The notes below the pieces were generated by a model. That model saw only the letters and a list, made by a program, of their open reading frames with translations, had not been told where the DNA came from and searched no databases. Of a stretch of DNA of 64,000 nt, positions 7,145 through 17,130 are shown in pieces. The stretch is from an uncultured Porphyromonadaceae bacterium. GTDB taxonomy: Bacteria; Bacteroidota; Bacteroidia; Bacteroidales; Muribaculaceae. The stretch's first letter is position 1; each line of letters begins with the position of its first letter. The position numbers and the translations under genes were made by a program. Location: NCBI GenBank assembly GCA_947174235.1, contig CAMWID010000006.1, forward strand, positions 1 through 64,000, given 5' to 3'.

Positions 7145-9658
7145 CTATTCGATTGAAGCCTCTAAAATACCTACGGCAGAGATCCCTTTGGGCACGATGT
7201 TCAGGCGTATGGCGTCAGCCTCGATGGGGTGTCCCGGATGGATCACATTGAACTGATCTTTATCTACTTTGTAGAAATCAGTATTGTATAATGGGAAAGG
7301 ATTCCATTTCCCGTCAGCCAGATACTCCGCGCTCCAGGAATCGGGCACCTGCACGCCTCCGTTGTCGTCATACCAGTAGACGGAGACACTTTCCACGTTC
7401 TGGCGTTCCTTCAGTGTAAGGATCACGGATTGCGCCTCACCTTTCTTTGGCCAGCTTGTCCATCTGAGTATTCCGGAATCGGCGGAGGCTTTGGGGAGTT
7501 CACCGTCCACTATCGCCGTCACGTCGTCACCGTTATATGTAAATGAGGCTTCGACAGACGCGATGTTTTTCTGTGGGCGGGTCACTGACGCGAGGGCAGT
7601 GGCGGCATCGCGAGCGAACCATACATTCATGGACGTGTTGTCTCCGCGATTGTTCCAGGCATAATAGGGGATGAGTGTAAGTCTGGCTGCCACCGTAGAA
7701 TCTCCGTCCAACGCTTCAGCGTCCATGCATATTTTGTCAAGACCCTTGAGCGTCCCGTCATTGAATGTAAGAATCTCAGCTTTGTGATCCGGTCCGGCAA
7801 CAACATACGCCGATGCCGGAAAACTGTTGTCAGGACTTTCCGCACAATATACAAGAGGCCCGCGGGTTATGCATAGGCGGTTGGAGTCTGCCTCCACACG
7901 GGAATCAGCTGCTGAGTAACAGACATCCATCGGGATTTCAAGAGTCAGTCGGTCTCCGGATTTCCATTTCCGTTTCACAGGTATGAATCCTTTCACCGCT
8001 TTGTCGTCGTATCTCTTTCCGTTTACGGAGATTGAGACAGGAGACCCGGAGGAGGATACATAGCTATAGAGATTGCCGGGAACAAATCTGTCCGTCGCCC
8101 AAGTCGGAACCCTCATCCATACGGTAAATTCGGCGCCATCGGTTTCCGGAGTAACTTCCAGGGTCACCTTCCCGTCATAAGGGTAACCCGTGGTCTGGCG
8201 TAATCCGACTTTTCCGGATTTTAGACTGACTGTCGTGGAAGATGAGGCGTAAAGCCCGCAATAAATATCGTCGGAGGTGTGGGAATACATCATTCCGGGC
8301 ACCTGTGGTATCAGACGCGCCATGTTAGACGGACAGCATGCCGTGCCGAACCATGGAGACCGTCCGGCGTTGCCATGGTTGAAAGCCTTTCTTCCGTCCG
8401 CCTCAAGGACATTGACGTAGAAAAACCGGTTGCCTTCTAGATTTACACCTGCGAGGACATTGTTGTATAACGCCACCTCTGCGACATCGATATATTTGGC
8501 GTCTTTGGACGCAAGAAACATCCTGTAGTTGAAAAACACGTTGCCGACGGCGGCACATGTCTCGTCATAGGTGTTTTTGTTGGGGAGTTCGTAATCCGGA
8601 CCGAACCCTTCGATACCCGGAACCGCGCCAAGTCCTCCGTTGATATGCATTTTCTTGTCGACAATGTCATGCCAGATGCTTTCCAGTGCCGGAGACAGTG
8701 TGCTGTCGCCTGTGGCGGCGAGTACGTCAGCCATCGCGGAATAAAGATACATCGCCCTTACGGCATGACCCTGTGCTGTGGTCTGCTGTCTGACCGGAAG
8801 ATGCTGCTGGCTATATTCCCCCGACATTATCCCCTTGCCGTCAGGATGAAACGTCACGCCTCTTATGTCGATAAACTGTCTTGCCATAGATAGATACAGT
8901 GAGTCTCCGGTCACTTCGAACAGCTTTATCAGGGCGAGCTCGATTTCCTGATGGCCCGGAGCCTGGTTGACCGGTTTTCCGTCATTGTATGCAGGGTCTC
9001 CCTCAAAGAATACACGGTTGACGTGTCGGGCGTTTTTTTCCGCTACGTCCAGAAACTTTCGTTTGCCGGTAGCCTTGTAATAAGCCACAGCCGCCTCATA
9101 CATGTGTCCCATATTATAAAGCTCGTGACTGTGTATCACAAATGAATAAGGGCGTTCTCCCGTGCCGAAACCAAGAGTGCGCATGGAGGGATCCACGGCG
9201 TGGAGCTCATAGAAATACCCGTCGGAACATTGTGCGTCGGCTATGATGTCAATAATGTCGTCAAGCTCTTTTTCAAGCACGGAATCCTTTTCAAGTATAA
9301 GGAGACATGCCGCCCCTTCCATGACTTTGAAGAGATCCGACGACACATAACGGGGAAGTTTAAGAAGAGGCTGTTTTTTACCGTTTTTCAGATAGTCTCC
9401 AACTATTTTAAGATTGTCCACAACTTGCTCTGTTTTGGACAGAGAGAATGGTACAAGAGTTTTTTTCTGTATCCTGAGTCTGTCAAGCCAGAAGTCATCT
9501 TCCAGACTTACTCTCTCGAAGGATACGGAAGACAATTGTTCGGAATCATCGGCATAAGCGTCGGAGCATGAAGATACGAGCCCTGTCGCCGAGATGTATG
9601 CGCCGGCAATTATAGGTATATATGCCAGCCGGTTGAGATATGTTTTAAGTCGTTTCAT
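7145..9658 (-). CDS. GH127-type beta-L-arabinofuranosidase, lipoprotein
   Basis: An 837-residue member of the DUF1680/GH127 clan, which removes beta-L-arabinofuranosyl (and in some members related) residues using a zinc-bound cysteine nucleophile. The key residues of the characterised family are all present at matching spacing: acid/base E350 (GIEGFG), zinc ligands E366 and C368 (DETC), and C441-C442 (FGTACCPSN), the second of which is the expected nucleophile. The N-terminus has a membrane segment ending in VSSC (C31), a probable lipobox. After the (alpha/alpha)6 barrel come beta domains and a C-terminal F5/8-like region (from about 700). It precedes the ThuA chimera by four bases and follows a second DUF1680 protein, so it is a core enzyme of PUL 1. 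Confidence 0.9.
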   Translation of the reverse strand: MKRLKTYLNRLAYIPIIAGAYISATGLVSSCSDAYADDSEQLSSVSFERVSLEDDFWLDRLRIQKKTLVPFSLSKTEQVVDNLKIVGDYLKNGKKQPLLKLPRYVSSDLFKVMEGAACLLILEKDSVLEKELDDIIDIIADAQCSDGYFYELHAVDPSMRTLGFGTGERPYSFVIHSHELYNMGHMYEAAVAYYKATGKRKFLDVAEKNARHVNRVFFEGDPAYNDGKPVNQAPGHQEIELALIKLFEVTGDSLYLSMARQFIDIRGVTFHPDGKGIMSGEYSQQHLPVRQQTTAQGHAVRAMYLYSAMADVLAATGDSTLSPALESIWHDIVDKKMHINGGLGAVPGIEGFGPDYELPNKNTYDETCAAVGNVFFNYRMFLASKDAKYIDVAEVALYNNVLAGVNLEGNRFFYVNVLEADGRKAFNHGNAGRSPWFGTACCPSNMARLIPQVPGMMYSHTSDDIYCGLYASSSTTVSLKSGKVGLRQTTGYPYDGKVTLEVTPETDGAEFTVWMRVPTWATDRFVPGNLYSYVSSSGSPVSISVNGKRYDDKAVKGFIPVKRKWKSGDRLTLEIPMDVCYSAADSRVEADSNRLCITRGPLVYCAESPDNSFPASAYVVAGPDHKAEILTFNDGTLKGLDKICMDAEALDGDSTVAARLTLIPYYAWNNRGDNTSMNVWFARDAATALASVTRPQKNIASVEASFTYNGDDVTAIVDGELPKASADSGILRWTSWPKKGEAQSVILTLKERQNVESVSVYWYDDNGGVQVPDSWSAEYLADGKWNPFPLYNTDFYKVDKDQFNVIHPGHPIEADAIRLNIVPKGISAVGILEASIE

Positions 9659-9706
9659 TAGATTTTGGTTTCGGGTGGTAATAATACAACCCCGGAAGTC
9701 GGGATT

Positions 9707-11737
9707 TTATTTTCTTGTCACAGGGAATTCCGTGATCCTCAGTGTGGTGCATCCATACGGAATCAGAACGATATCTTCCTCGGGCAAAGTCTCCGCCTGA
9801 TATTGAGTGCTGTAGGGGAGTGGTCCGGCGGAACCGTTGTATAGAGCCCATTCTTTCATGCGTTTACCTTTCGCATGGATTTCCACAGGGGCGTTTTCCG
9901 GATTCCACGGGTATCCTTGTACCGGTTTCTCGACCACTTTGAAATGATTGTCGGTATTGCAGGCATTCACATGGTCTTCTATAAGACAGTAATTCCAGGA
10001 AGATGTCGGGAAAACCTCATAATACCAGTCTCCATAGCGGTCTCCGAATTTACGGTCATCTTCCACCTTGCGCCAGTCTTCGCCGATACGCAGCGCGTAC
10101 ACAAGGGGGCCGCGTTCCACTACGGCGGAACGTTCGTACCACCGTGATACACTGACTTCCATGGGCAGCTCCAGATTTACCACATCTCCCGATTTCCATT
10201 CTCTCTCCACAACAGCTATATCTCCGGCACCGCTTTTAAGGAACGGCTTTCCGTTGACGGTGATTGTGCCTTCCTTGCACCATCCGGGAATTCTGAGATG
10301 GAGAGGAAACCTGACTGTCTTCTTCTTTTTCCCATCTATACTGACCTTGAAAGAGATATTGCTTTCAAACGGATAAGAGGTTTCTTCGGTCAGGGTCACG
10401 GTTGTATTGTCTCCTACTGTTGCCGTTACCGTCGAGGGGGAATAGAAAAGCGCTGCCAGTCCGTTGTCGGGGGTGGCATACCATAGGTTTCTCACAAATT
10501 TGGGCCATCCCTGATGCAGGTTCGAGGTGCAGCACGGGTATCCGGCGAGAATCCCGAAGGTCTGGTCGGTCCCGTTGTAGCATGTAACGAAATTCCGGTC
10601 ATGGCGCGACACCTCCACCTGGTTCAGCTGCTGATAATATTGTCTGGCATCGAAATTGTCTGTGATCTGGGTAGGAAGCGCGTTGAAGGTCACCCGTTCA
10701 AGCCAGTCCGCCCAGTCGGTGCGGCCTGTTATCTCTATCATTTTCTCAAGAGAAAACATAAGCTCCACCGCACTGCAAAGCTCTGAACCCTGTGTCGGAT
10801 TGCCGGTATGAAGCAGTTCATCCCCTCCGTAAAGTCCTGTGGGCCATCCGTGTTTACGCATCAGGTCTTTGTATGCCATGTCTATGGCATCGATATGTCT
10901 TTTGTCTTTTGTCGCCTGATAGCGTATCACAGGCTGTTTCATCCCCTGCGCGAGGTTCACGCAATGCACGCTGAACAGACTGTTGAGCATGTCTCTTTTA
11001 AGGAACTCGCCTGTCCAGTCCATGGTTTGAGAATTGAGAAGGTCGCCGAGCTCCAGCAGGAATTTGTCTCCTGTGATATTGTAAAGCCAATATACGACAT
11101 ACTGGTTGTCGCCACCCCTCATTTTCCCCCAGTAAGTCCAATGGTCAAGAGGAGTGTTCTTAAGTTCTTTAAGCTGGTATTTGAAATAGTTAGTCATGAA
11201 CGTCAGCACCCGGTCGTCTCCCGTGGCGTCATAATATTGCTTCAAGAATTTCAAAACCACCATTTTCGGCCACCAGTCTTTGGAATTGTTCCTCTGCAAC
11301 CCTGACTCCGGTCCCCTGTCTTCCGACGGTCCGAAATATCCGTCCGGGCTCTGGCTCGCAAGTGCCCATTCCACCCATGGCTTTACTTTGGATTTGAGCG
11401 AATCGTTGTCCATGATATATGCGAGGGGAAGCAACCCGTCGATCCAATAAGGACCACGTTCCCAGACGTCTCCGTCTCCTCCGAGCCATCCGTTGCGTTT
11501 CCCCATGACTTTTTCATAAAGGATGTCGAGGTTTCCCGTCATTCCGTCGCACATCCGCGACATCTGGTCTTTGAGCCATCCTTCCGGTTTGACAGCCCCT
11601 ATCGGAAGCTCCATATAGCTTTTTTCAAGTAAGGGTGGGCGATTGTTGAGGTAAGGGCTGGTTTGAGAGGTATCCGCCATGGATCCGGCGGATACAAGCA
11701 CTGGGATGGCTGCCGCAAGAAAATATTTTCTGAACAT
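9707..11737 (-). CDS. DUF1680-superfamily (GH127/GH146-like) hydrolase
   Basis: The ORF track starts at 11815, but the first 26 codons are not signal-like, while the ATG at 11737 begins MFRKYFLAAAIPVL, a good signal peptide ending near SAGSMA; I use that start (676 residues). The catalytic cysteine system of the clan is visible in a variant form: GDELLHTGNPTQGSELC gives E and E-x-C, and GYPCCTSN the paired cysteines (numbered E333, E345, C347, C428, C429 from the upstream ATG). The acid/base-to-ligand spacing is 12 rather than 16 residues, so this is a different branch from the neighbour at 7145-9658 and may cut a different linkage or sugar (aceric acid or beta-L-arabinofuranose are known for the clan). 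The gap to the next gene is 48 bases. Confidence 0.85.
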   Translation of the reverse strand: MFRKYFLAAAIPVLVSAGSMADTSQTSPYLNNRPPLLEKSYMELPIGAVKPEGWLKDQMSRMCDGMTGNLDILYEKVMGKRNGWLGGDGDVWERGPYWIDGLLPLAYIMDNDSLKSKVKPWVEWALASQSPDGYFGPSEDRGPESGLQRNNSKDWWPKMVVLKFLKQYYDATGDDRVLTFMTNYFKYQLKELKNTPLDHWTYWGKMRGGDNQYVVYWLYNITGDKFLLELGDLLNSQTMDWTGEFLKRDMLNSLFSVHCVNLAQGMKQPVIRYQATKDKRHIDAIDMAYKDLMRKHGWPTGLYGGDELLHTGNPTQGSELCSAVELMFSLEKMIEITGRTDWADWLERVTFNALPTQITDNFDARQYYQQLNQVEVSRHDRNFVTCYNGTDQTFGILAGYPCCTSNLHQGWPKFVRNLWYATPDNGLAALFYSPSTVTATVGDNTTVTLTEETSYPFESNISFKVSIDGKKKKTVRFPLHLRIPGWCKEGTITVNGKPFLKSGAGDIAVVEREWKSGDVVNLELPMEVSVSRWYERSAVVERGPLVYALRIGEDWRKVEDDRKFGDRYGDWYYEVFPTSSWNYCLIEDHVNACNTDNHFKVVEKPVQGYPWNPENAPVEIHAKGKRMKEWALYNGSAGPLPYSTQYQAETLPEEDIVLIPYGCTTLRITEFPVTRK

Positions 11738-11771
11738 GATTTCTGAATGATTGGAATTGTGGAAGTTAAAA

Positions 11772-11803
11772 GGGGAGACAAGACCACCCGGATCTGTCTC
11801 CCC
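11772..11803 (-). terminator. intercistronic terminator-like hairpin (attenuator)
   Basis: GGGGAGACA (11772-11780) pairs with TGTCTCCCC (11795-11803), and on the minus strand the stem is followed by TTTTAAC. It sits between the SusCD/lipoprotein part and the enzyme part of PUL 1 and could reduce read-through into the enzymes. Confidence 0.5.
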
Positions 11804-11821
11804 GGACCTGACCACCGTTGA

Positions 11822-12232
11822 TTATTGTATCTGAACCCATTGATATGTCTCGCCGCTGTTCATAAGCAGATAGCGGGTTGTGGCTTTCACCACGACATCA
11901 TCTTTTGTCACCTTAAGATAATAATTCCCTTTTAATGTCTCGGGAGCCTGATTGTTTTTGTTGAATTCCGCAAGAGAGAAATGGGCTTCCCCCTTTTCAT
12001 CCGTCACTTTCGAGAGGTAAGGTGTTGTCCCGGCATCTCTTTCCGCGTCGGTCAGGAATATCTCGACAGTGGCGCCTTTCACCGGCTGGGTCTTGTTGTC
12101 GTCAGAATGTGTCACGACACAAAATCCCCATGGTATGTCGTTCTGGAATTCCTCATAGATTCCACTTCTGTCGCAGGAGACAGTGACCGTCAGTATCAAT
12201 ATTGTGAATATGCTTTTTATCAAAGTTTTCAT
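11822..12232 (-). CDS. small PUL lipoprotein, SusE/F position
   Basis: The likely start is the ATG at 12232 (MKTLIKSIFTILILTVTVSC), giving a 136-residue lipoprotein with lipobox VTVSC (C20); the track's extra 20 residues at the front are not signal-like. The mature part is one beta-rich domain (about residues 35-130) resembling a carboxypeptidase-regulatory or transthyretin-like fold, with VKGATVEIFLTD and a DEKGEAHFS turn. It occupies the place where SusE/SusF-type surface glycan-binding proteins are encoded, immediately after SusD, and is much smaller than those. A role in holding the PUL 1 glycan at the cell surface is inferred from position only. Confidence 0.7.
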   Translation of the reverse strand: MKTLIKSIFTILILTVTVSCDRSGIYEEFQNDIPWGFCVVTHSDDNKTQPVKGATVEIFLTDAERDAGTTPYLSKVTDEKGEAHFSLAEFNKNNQAPETLKGNYYLKVTKDDVVVKATTRYLLMNSGETYQWVQIQ

Positions 12233-12423
12233 TATCGTGGATGTTTTAAGATCGGTTATCCAATGTTTGTCAAGCATGCGCTCGCGCCACATGTACGGTT
12301 TCGGTGATGAAATTGCCTGTGGAATGTGCTATAAGATAACTTTAACATCATTTGGATCACCTCTGTATTATTTGATTGTTATCAAGTAAAAATATCAGTT
12401 TCTGAACAGGTCATCTCCAATGG

Positions 12424-13944
12424 TCAGAACTCATATCTGGAATCTGCATCGGCTTCTCCACCGAAGGTATAACTTTCAAGTCCGTAGGTCTTAAGTTCAT
12501 AATATGGAACCGGGAGCTGACGGAAAGAACGTGACGTGAGCTGGAAGTCGTCTATCGGGGTGCGACGGCGGTCATAGAAAGGAGTGGCGGGATATGGGAA
12601 TCCGCATTCCACAAACCGTTCATAATACAGCGCGCGCATCGCGTCGTCTTTTGAAGAGGAGGCTGTGATGTCATGCAGGTCTCCGCGACCTTCCCTTGTG
12701 TTGTTTATGATCCTTACCGCTTCTGTGATGTTGCCTGTATTGAGCAGCGCTTCCGCATAGATCAGGTCAGATTCTGTTTTGGTATACAGATATTCGTCCC
12801 CGTTTCCGTCTGTCGCATAATCATTGAAGCGGTTGAGGCTATATGGACTGTAATTGGTATAACCGGAGAAACTTGTTCCTGCCGGAGATCTCTGTTCGGG
12901 GGTATAATCAAAATCTGTTTTAAGCCGTCTGTCGGGACTTGTCAGTTCCGGAATAGTCGACGAGCTGTCGAAGTCACGGGGTAGAGGCCATTTCGCGTTT
13001 GGATCGTCAGGACACATCATGCTGAGTATGCGCATCCCTATTCTTGCCCATCCCCCCGTCTTGGCAGTGTTTTGTACAAGGGTCCATTGTCCGTAATCAT
13101 TGTTCGGCAATGTCGCAATGATGTCTTCCTGTAGTGCATCGGAGGCGTATGCCGCCACTTTGTTCCAGTCCACGAGTGAGGTCTCCTCTTTTGTGCGAGG
13201 GAAATAGGCGAGGCATCGTGCCGCCATGAAACTGGCGAGCTGTCTCAGCTTGTCGCCGGTAGCCATTGTCCTGTTGGGGAACAGTCCGTCGAGATTGTTG
13301 AAGTTTCCTTTCTCATTGCAGATCTTTATACATCTGTCAAGATAATCGAGAGCGATGGCTTGTGTCTGTGCCGCCTTTGACAGGTTGTCTGCGGTGATGG
13401 AGGTCATGTCGGTTTCTTCTGTTATGATGAAGCATTGGTCAAACATGAGTGCCATCTCCGTATATACACAACCCATCAGGAAATAGGTGTTGGAAAGGAT
13501 CTTGTAATTGGCATCTTCGTTGCTTTCGGTATATACGGCTCCGTTTTCGATAGCTGCAAGAATGTTTTTGAGAGTGTTGATCATCCCGTAAAAGTCATAC
13601 CATATCGCTTTGGGAAATGCGGCTGTTTCGGAAGAATTGTCTATTTCCGGTTTTTCCATGCCGTCATAGTAAGACCATGTTTTCAGGTTGAAGTTGCCGG
13701 CACCGGGTGCGAACTGGTCGGAGTTTGTCCCTAAAGGCCAGATCGCTTCGTTCCCGTATCCCAGAAGTGTGCCCCAGTAAGAGGAACATATTCCCGAAAG
13801 GAGGGAAGGGTATTGGCTTGCGTCGCTCATGACAGTGTTGATATCCGGCTGATATTCATTTTTTATGTCCATGCCGGAGAAATAATCGTCGCAAGATGAG
13901 ACCGCAACCGCGATCAGCGACAGGAGAAATATCTTAAGTTTCAT
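12424..13944 (-). CDS. SusD/RagB-family outer-membrane lipoprotein
   Basis: A 506-residue SusD-like protein: lipoprotein signal ending in AVSSC (C18), an N-terminal helical SusD-like half with tetratricopeptide-type helices (for example near residues 140-215), and the usual C-terminal region with a YAEALLNTGN helix and an FYDRRRTP-type segment. SusD proteins cap the SusC channel on the cell surface and capture the oligosaccharide. The partner SusC ends 21 bases upstream, and the small lipoprotein follows after about 190 bases. No residues contacting sugar can be named without a structure. Confidence 0.93.
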   Translation of the reverse strand: MKLKIFLLSLIAVAVSSCDDYFSGMDIKNEYQPDINTVMSDASQYPSLLSGICSSYWGTLLGYGNEAIWPLGTNSDQFAPGAGNFNLKTWSYYDGMEKPEIDNSSETAAFPKAIWYDFYGMINTLKNILAAIENGAVYTESNEDANYKILSNTYFLMGCVYTEMALMFDQCFIITEETDMTSITADNLSKAAQTQAIALDYLDRCIKICNEKGNFNNLDGLFPNRTMATGDKLRQLASFMAARCLAYFPRTKEETSLVDWNKVAAYASDALQEDIIATLPNNDYGQWTLVQNTAKTGGWARIGMRILSMMCPDDPNAKWPLPRDFDSSSTIPELTSPDRRLKTDFDYTPEQRSPAGTSFSGYTNYSPYSLNRFNDYATDGNGDEYLYTKTESDLIYAEALLNTGNITEAVRIINNTREGRGDLHDITASSSKDDAMRALYYERFVECGFPYPATPFYDRRRTPIDDFQLTSRSFRQLPVPYYELKTYGLESYTFGGEADADSRYEF

Positions 13945-13965
13945 AATGAAAAATCTTTAAAAATC

Positions 13966-16900
13966 TTAGAATTCGATTGTTATCGTGCCGGTGACCGTCC
14001 TGATGTCGGAAGGATATTTCGGAGTCTCGATACCGTTAAGCACTCCACTCTCGATGGTGCGGGTCTCCGGATCCGGTCCTGAAAACTTGGTTATGGTGAA
14101 AAGGTTTCGTCCGATCACTCCCAGCTTTATGCCGTCGATAAATTTGATGCCGATACGTTGGAATTGTTTCCTTGTGAAGTGGTAATTCAGGGCGATCTCC
14201 CTCATCTTCAGGAATGACGCGTCTTCCATAAAAGATTCGGTAGGGTGCTGGTTGGTGTAGCTGTATGATTTCCTTGCCGCCCATGGCTTTTCGGATTGAT
14301 CCCAGAGCGCGGCGTTGCGTCCGGCGAAACTCATATACATTTTTGTGTTGTTGAAGAGCATTCCTCCCTGCTGCCACGACATGGTGAAGTAGAAAGTGAA
14401 ATTCTTCCAGAAAAGCGTGTTGGTAAGGTTGAGATTGAAGTCAGGGTTCATGTTGCCGAGATAAACCTTTTTATTGTTGCCCTTCTCATCCAGGACATAC
14501 ATATGGCTTTCTTCGGTGGTGCCTATACGGTCTTTCCTGACCACATATCCATAATTGTTTATCGTGAACAGGTCTTCGGCGGTCTGACCCGGTTTGATAT
14601 CCTTGTGAGTCCTTACCTCGTCGAGCGATCTGGCGAACTTTGTGCCGTATAGCTTGCCGTATCTTTCATTGGAATTGATATAGAGGTTGCCCGATTGGAA
14701 ATCCGGACGTCCGAGATCGCCCACTCTTTGGGTCAGACGGTCCCATGTGCCTGTCACATTCCAGGAAAAGTCATTGCTGTTAAGGATGTTTGCGTTGACA
14801 GTCACTTCATAGCTCTTGGCGAAAAATTCTCCGAGATTGACATTCTGATAGGAGAATCCGGTGATGCCTGACACCGCCATTACATATGGCAGGTCGGTGT
14901 TTCTCTTATGGGAATATGTCAGCGCTACGTCAAACCTGTCGAGAAACTTGATGTCGAGACCGATCTCAAGTTCTCTCGAAAGCGCTGCCTTGAGTTTTGA
15001 ATTTCCCATCTGCGACGCTCCGTAGAGCGACCCGGCGCTCATGCTGTAGGTCTCGTATTTAGCCCCGTAGGCGGGGAGGATTCCTGCGGTGCCATATGAG
15101 ACACGGGGTTTCAGATAATTGATGTATGGCAACTTAAATGTCTTTGCGATATTCCAGGCGGCTGAAATACGGTAATATGTGTTCCACATGTCGTCATTGC
15201 CTATTACGGAAGCCCCGTCGCGCCGGATTAGCGCGTCAAGCATGTATTCCCCGTTGTAGTCACCCTGGAAAACAGCGGTGTAACTGTTGGATACGATGCG
15301 GTTGCCGTTGGAATTTATATCAAGAGTCTCGGGGTTTGCCAGTTCGAGGGAGATATTGTCCATTCCCGACACTGCAAGTTTGGATCCTGCCCCATATACC
15401 GATTTGTACTTGTCGTCCTCATAAAGATATTGAAGTTTGAGGGTGGTGTTGAAATCACCGAACGATTTCGAGAACAGTGCCCCTATCTCGAGGTTGTGTT
15501 TGAAATTGTTCCATGAGCTTGTCGATATTGATCCGAGTTCCCGGTCCGTACCGTCGGGTGAGGAGACTTTAAGGTTCCCTTTGGGAGAAAGGTAATAAGA
15601 ATATGAATTGCTGAAATCAAGACTATAGTTGGCATTCAGGCTAAGCCACTCTATGGGTCTGTAGCGCAGTGCGTAAAGACCCAGATATCTGTAAGAATGT
15701 CCTTCCGCCCTGCTGTTCTCGAATGTATATAGAGGGTTGGGGTTGTTTCGTGTGGAAACTGTGTTGGGATTGATCTTGTAAGGAGTCCCGTCGATGTTGG
15801 GGGCGTTGAAATCGGCGTTGGGATCCGCGTAGAAAATGTCATCAAAGTTGATGTTCCTGTTGTCGCTTTTTTTACGGACAAACATGTTTGATGTGGTGAG
15901 AGTGACAGTCCTGCTTAATTTGGCTTCCAGATTTGACCGGAAACTTGTGCGGTTTACGCCTTTGAGCTTTTTGATGACTCCGGGATTGAGTGTGTTCTGG
16001 ATGGATACATAATAATTCACGTCTCCGCTCGCGGATCTGCCTGATATGCCGAGAGTGTTTGTGGTGAAGAGCCTGTGTCCGAAGAAATCATCGTAAGAAT
16101 CATGGCTCATGTCGTATTTGTTGTCCCATATGCCGTCGTTTTCAATCACAGAGGTTATATTTCCTGCCGCGTCCACCACATGCCCATGGGCGGTGGTCCG
16201 TTCGGGCATGAATCCTACCCAGCTTGTTCCCACCTCTGATTTGAAAGTCACGTCTATTTTTCCGTTTTCAAGGGAGCTTCCGCGTTTGGTAGTTATAGAG
16301 ATCACACCGGCGGCGGCTTTCGATCCATAGAAAGATGCCGCGGCGGCGCCCTTTATGACCTCGATGTTTTCCACGTCTTCCATGTTGATATCGTTCAGGG
16401 ATCCGCTTGTCACTATCCCGTCGACTATGATAAGAGGCTGTCCCGTGCTTGCGAATGACAGAGCGCCACGAAGCTGGATGATTGGTTCGTCGTTTGGATT
16501 TCCGGTAGTCGGGAGCACCTTTATTCCAGGCATCTTTCCTGCGAGGGTTGATGCCACGGATGTGCCGGTCACTTCCTTGAGCGCGGAGTTCTGTACCTTT
16601 TCCACGTTGAAAGCGAGTTTTTCCCGTGACGTGCCTTTCGCCACACCGGTCACTATGACTTCAGACAGAAGCCTGTTGTCTTCGCTCATCTCGACCTTCA
16701 TGTTTTCCGACGCGGTCATCTCCACAGTGTTGTATCCGACGTAAGAGAATCTTAGTCTGTCGTTCTTCTTTACGTTGATTTTGAATTCTCCGTCAAGACC
16801 GGTGGTTGTGCCGGCATTTGACCCTACGACCAATACACTGACGCCGAGGAGGGGATCTCCGTTGCTGTCTGTAACGATTCCACCCGCGACAAAGTTATTT

Positions 16901-17019
16901 TCCCGGCTGCTTTGTGCTATGGCGGATTCTGTTCCCGGAGATGCGGATATTGCCACCGGAGCCATGAGTCCGGCGACGGCCAGTAAAAATACCTTTAGCG
17001 GCAATTCTTTTTTTGTCAT
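13966..17019 (-). CDS. SusC/RagA-family TonB-dependent transporter
   Basis: A 1017-residue outer-membrane transporter. After a signal peptide (residues about 1-26) comes a carboxypeptidase-regulatory-like domain (about 43-112, with GGIVTDSNGDPLLGVSVLVVG), then the TonB plug (about 120-245, with PLIIVDGI and AAAASFYGSKAAAGVI), then the beta-barrel ending in an aromatic-terminated strand (TGTITIEF). It imports the glycan fragments of PUL 1 using TonB energy together with SusD just downstream. It is the first gene of the operon and lies divergent from HTCS 1, which is the expected activator. The barrel is of normal size for the family. Confidence 0.95.
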   Translation of the reverse strand: MTKKELPLKVFLLAVAGLMAPVAISASPGTESAIAQSSRENNFVAGGIVTDSNGDPLLGVSVLVVGSNAGTTTGLDGEFKINVKKNDRLRFSYVGYNTVEMTASENMKVEMSEDNRLLSEVIVTGVAKGTSREKLAFNVEKVQNSALKEVTGTSVASTLAGKMPGIKVLPTTGNPNDEPIIQLRGALSFASTGQPLIIVDGIVTSGSLNDINMEDVENIEVIKGAAAASFYGSKAAAGVISITTKRGSSLENGKIDVTFKSEVGTSWVGFMPERTTAHGHVVDAAGNITSVIENDGIWDNKYDMSHDSYDDFFGHRLFTTNTLGISGRSASGDVNYYVSIQNTLNPGVIKKLKGVNRTSFRSNLEAKLSRTVTLTTSNMFVRKKSDNRNINFDDIFYADPNADFNAPNIDGTPYKINPNTVSTRNNPNPLYTFENSRAEGHSYRYLGLYALRYRPIEWLSLNANYSLDFSNSYSYYLSPKGNLKVSSPDGTDRELGSISTSSWNNFKHNLEIGALFSKSFGDFNTTLKLQYLYEDDKYKSVYGAGSKLAVSGMDNISLELANPETLDINSNGNRIVSNSYTAVFQGDYNGEYMLDALIRRDGASVIGNDDMWNTYYRISAAWNIAKTFKLPYINYLKPRVSYGTAGILPAYGAKYETYSMSAGSLYGASQMGNSKLKAALSRELEIGLDIKFLDRFDVALTYSHKRNTDLPYVMAVSGITGFSYQNVNLGEFFAKSYEVTVNANILNSNDFSWNVTGTWDRLTQRVGDLGRPDFQSGNLYINSNERYGKLYGTKFARSLDEVRTHKDIKPGQTAEDLFTINNYGYVVRKDRIGTTEESHMYVLDEKGNNKKVYLGNMNPDFNLNLTNTLFWKNFTFYFTMSWQQGGMLFNNTKMYMSFAGRNAALWDQSEKPWAARKSYSYTNQHPTESFMEDASFLKMREIALNYHFTRKQFQRIGIKFIDGIKLGVIGRNLFTITKFSGPDPETRTIESGVLNGIETPKYPSDIRTVTGTITIEF

Positions 17020-17100
17020 GACAGTTAGGTTTTAAGTTAAGAAATTATTCTGACAGGATAGCGGATTGAAGGCTGATGGCGGTTGTTTCCCTATCCGGCG

Positions 17101-17108
17101 CAAAGTTA
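17101..17108 (-). promoter_or_regulatory. -7 element of PUL 1 susC promoter
   Basis: On the minus strand this reads TAACTTTG, an exact TAnnTTTG. No TTTG occurs at the -33 position; instead the repeat pair at 17131-17159 sits there, as expected for an activator-dependent promoter. Confidence 0.6.
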
Positions 17109-17130
17109 GGCGCGATCCATGCCTTCAGAC

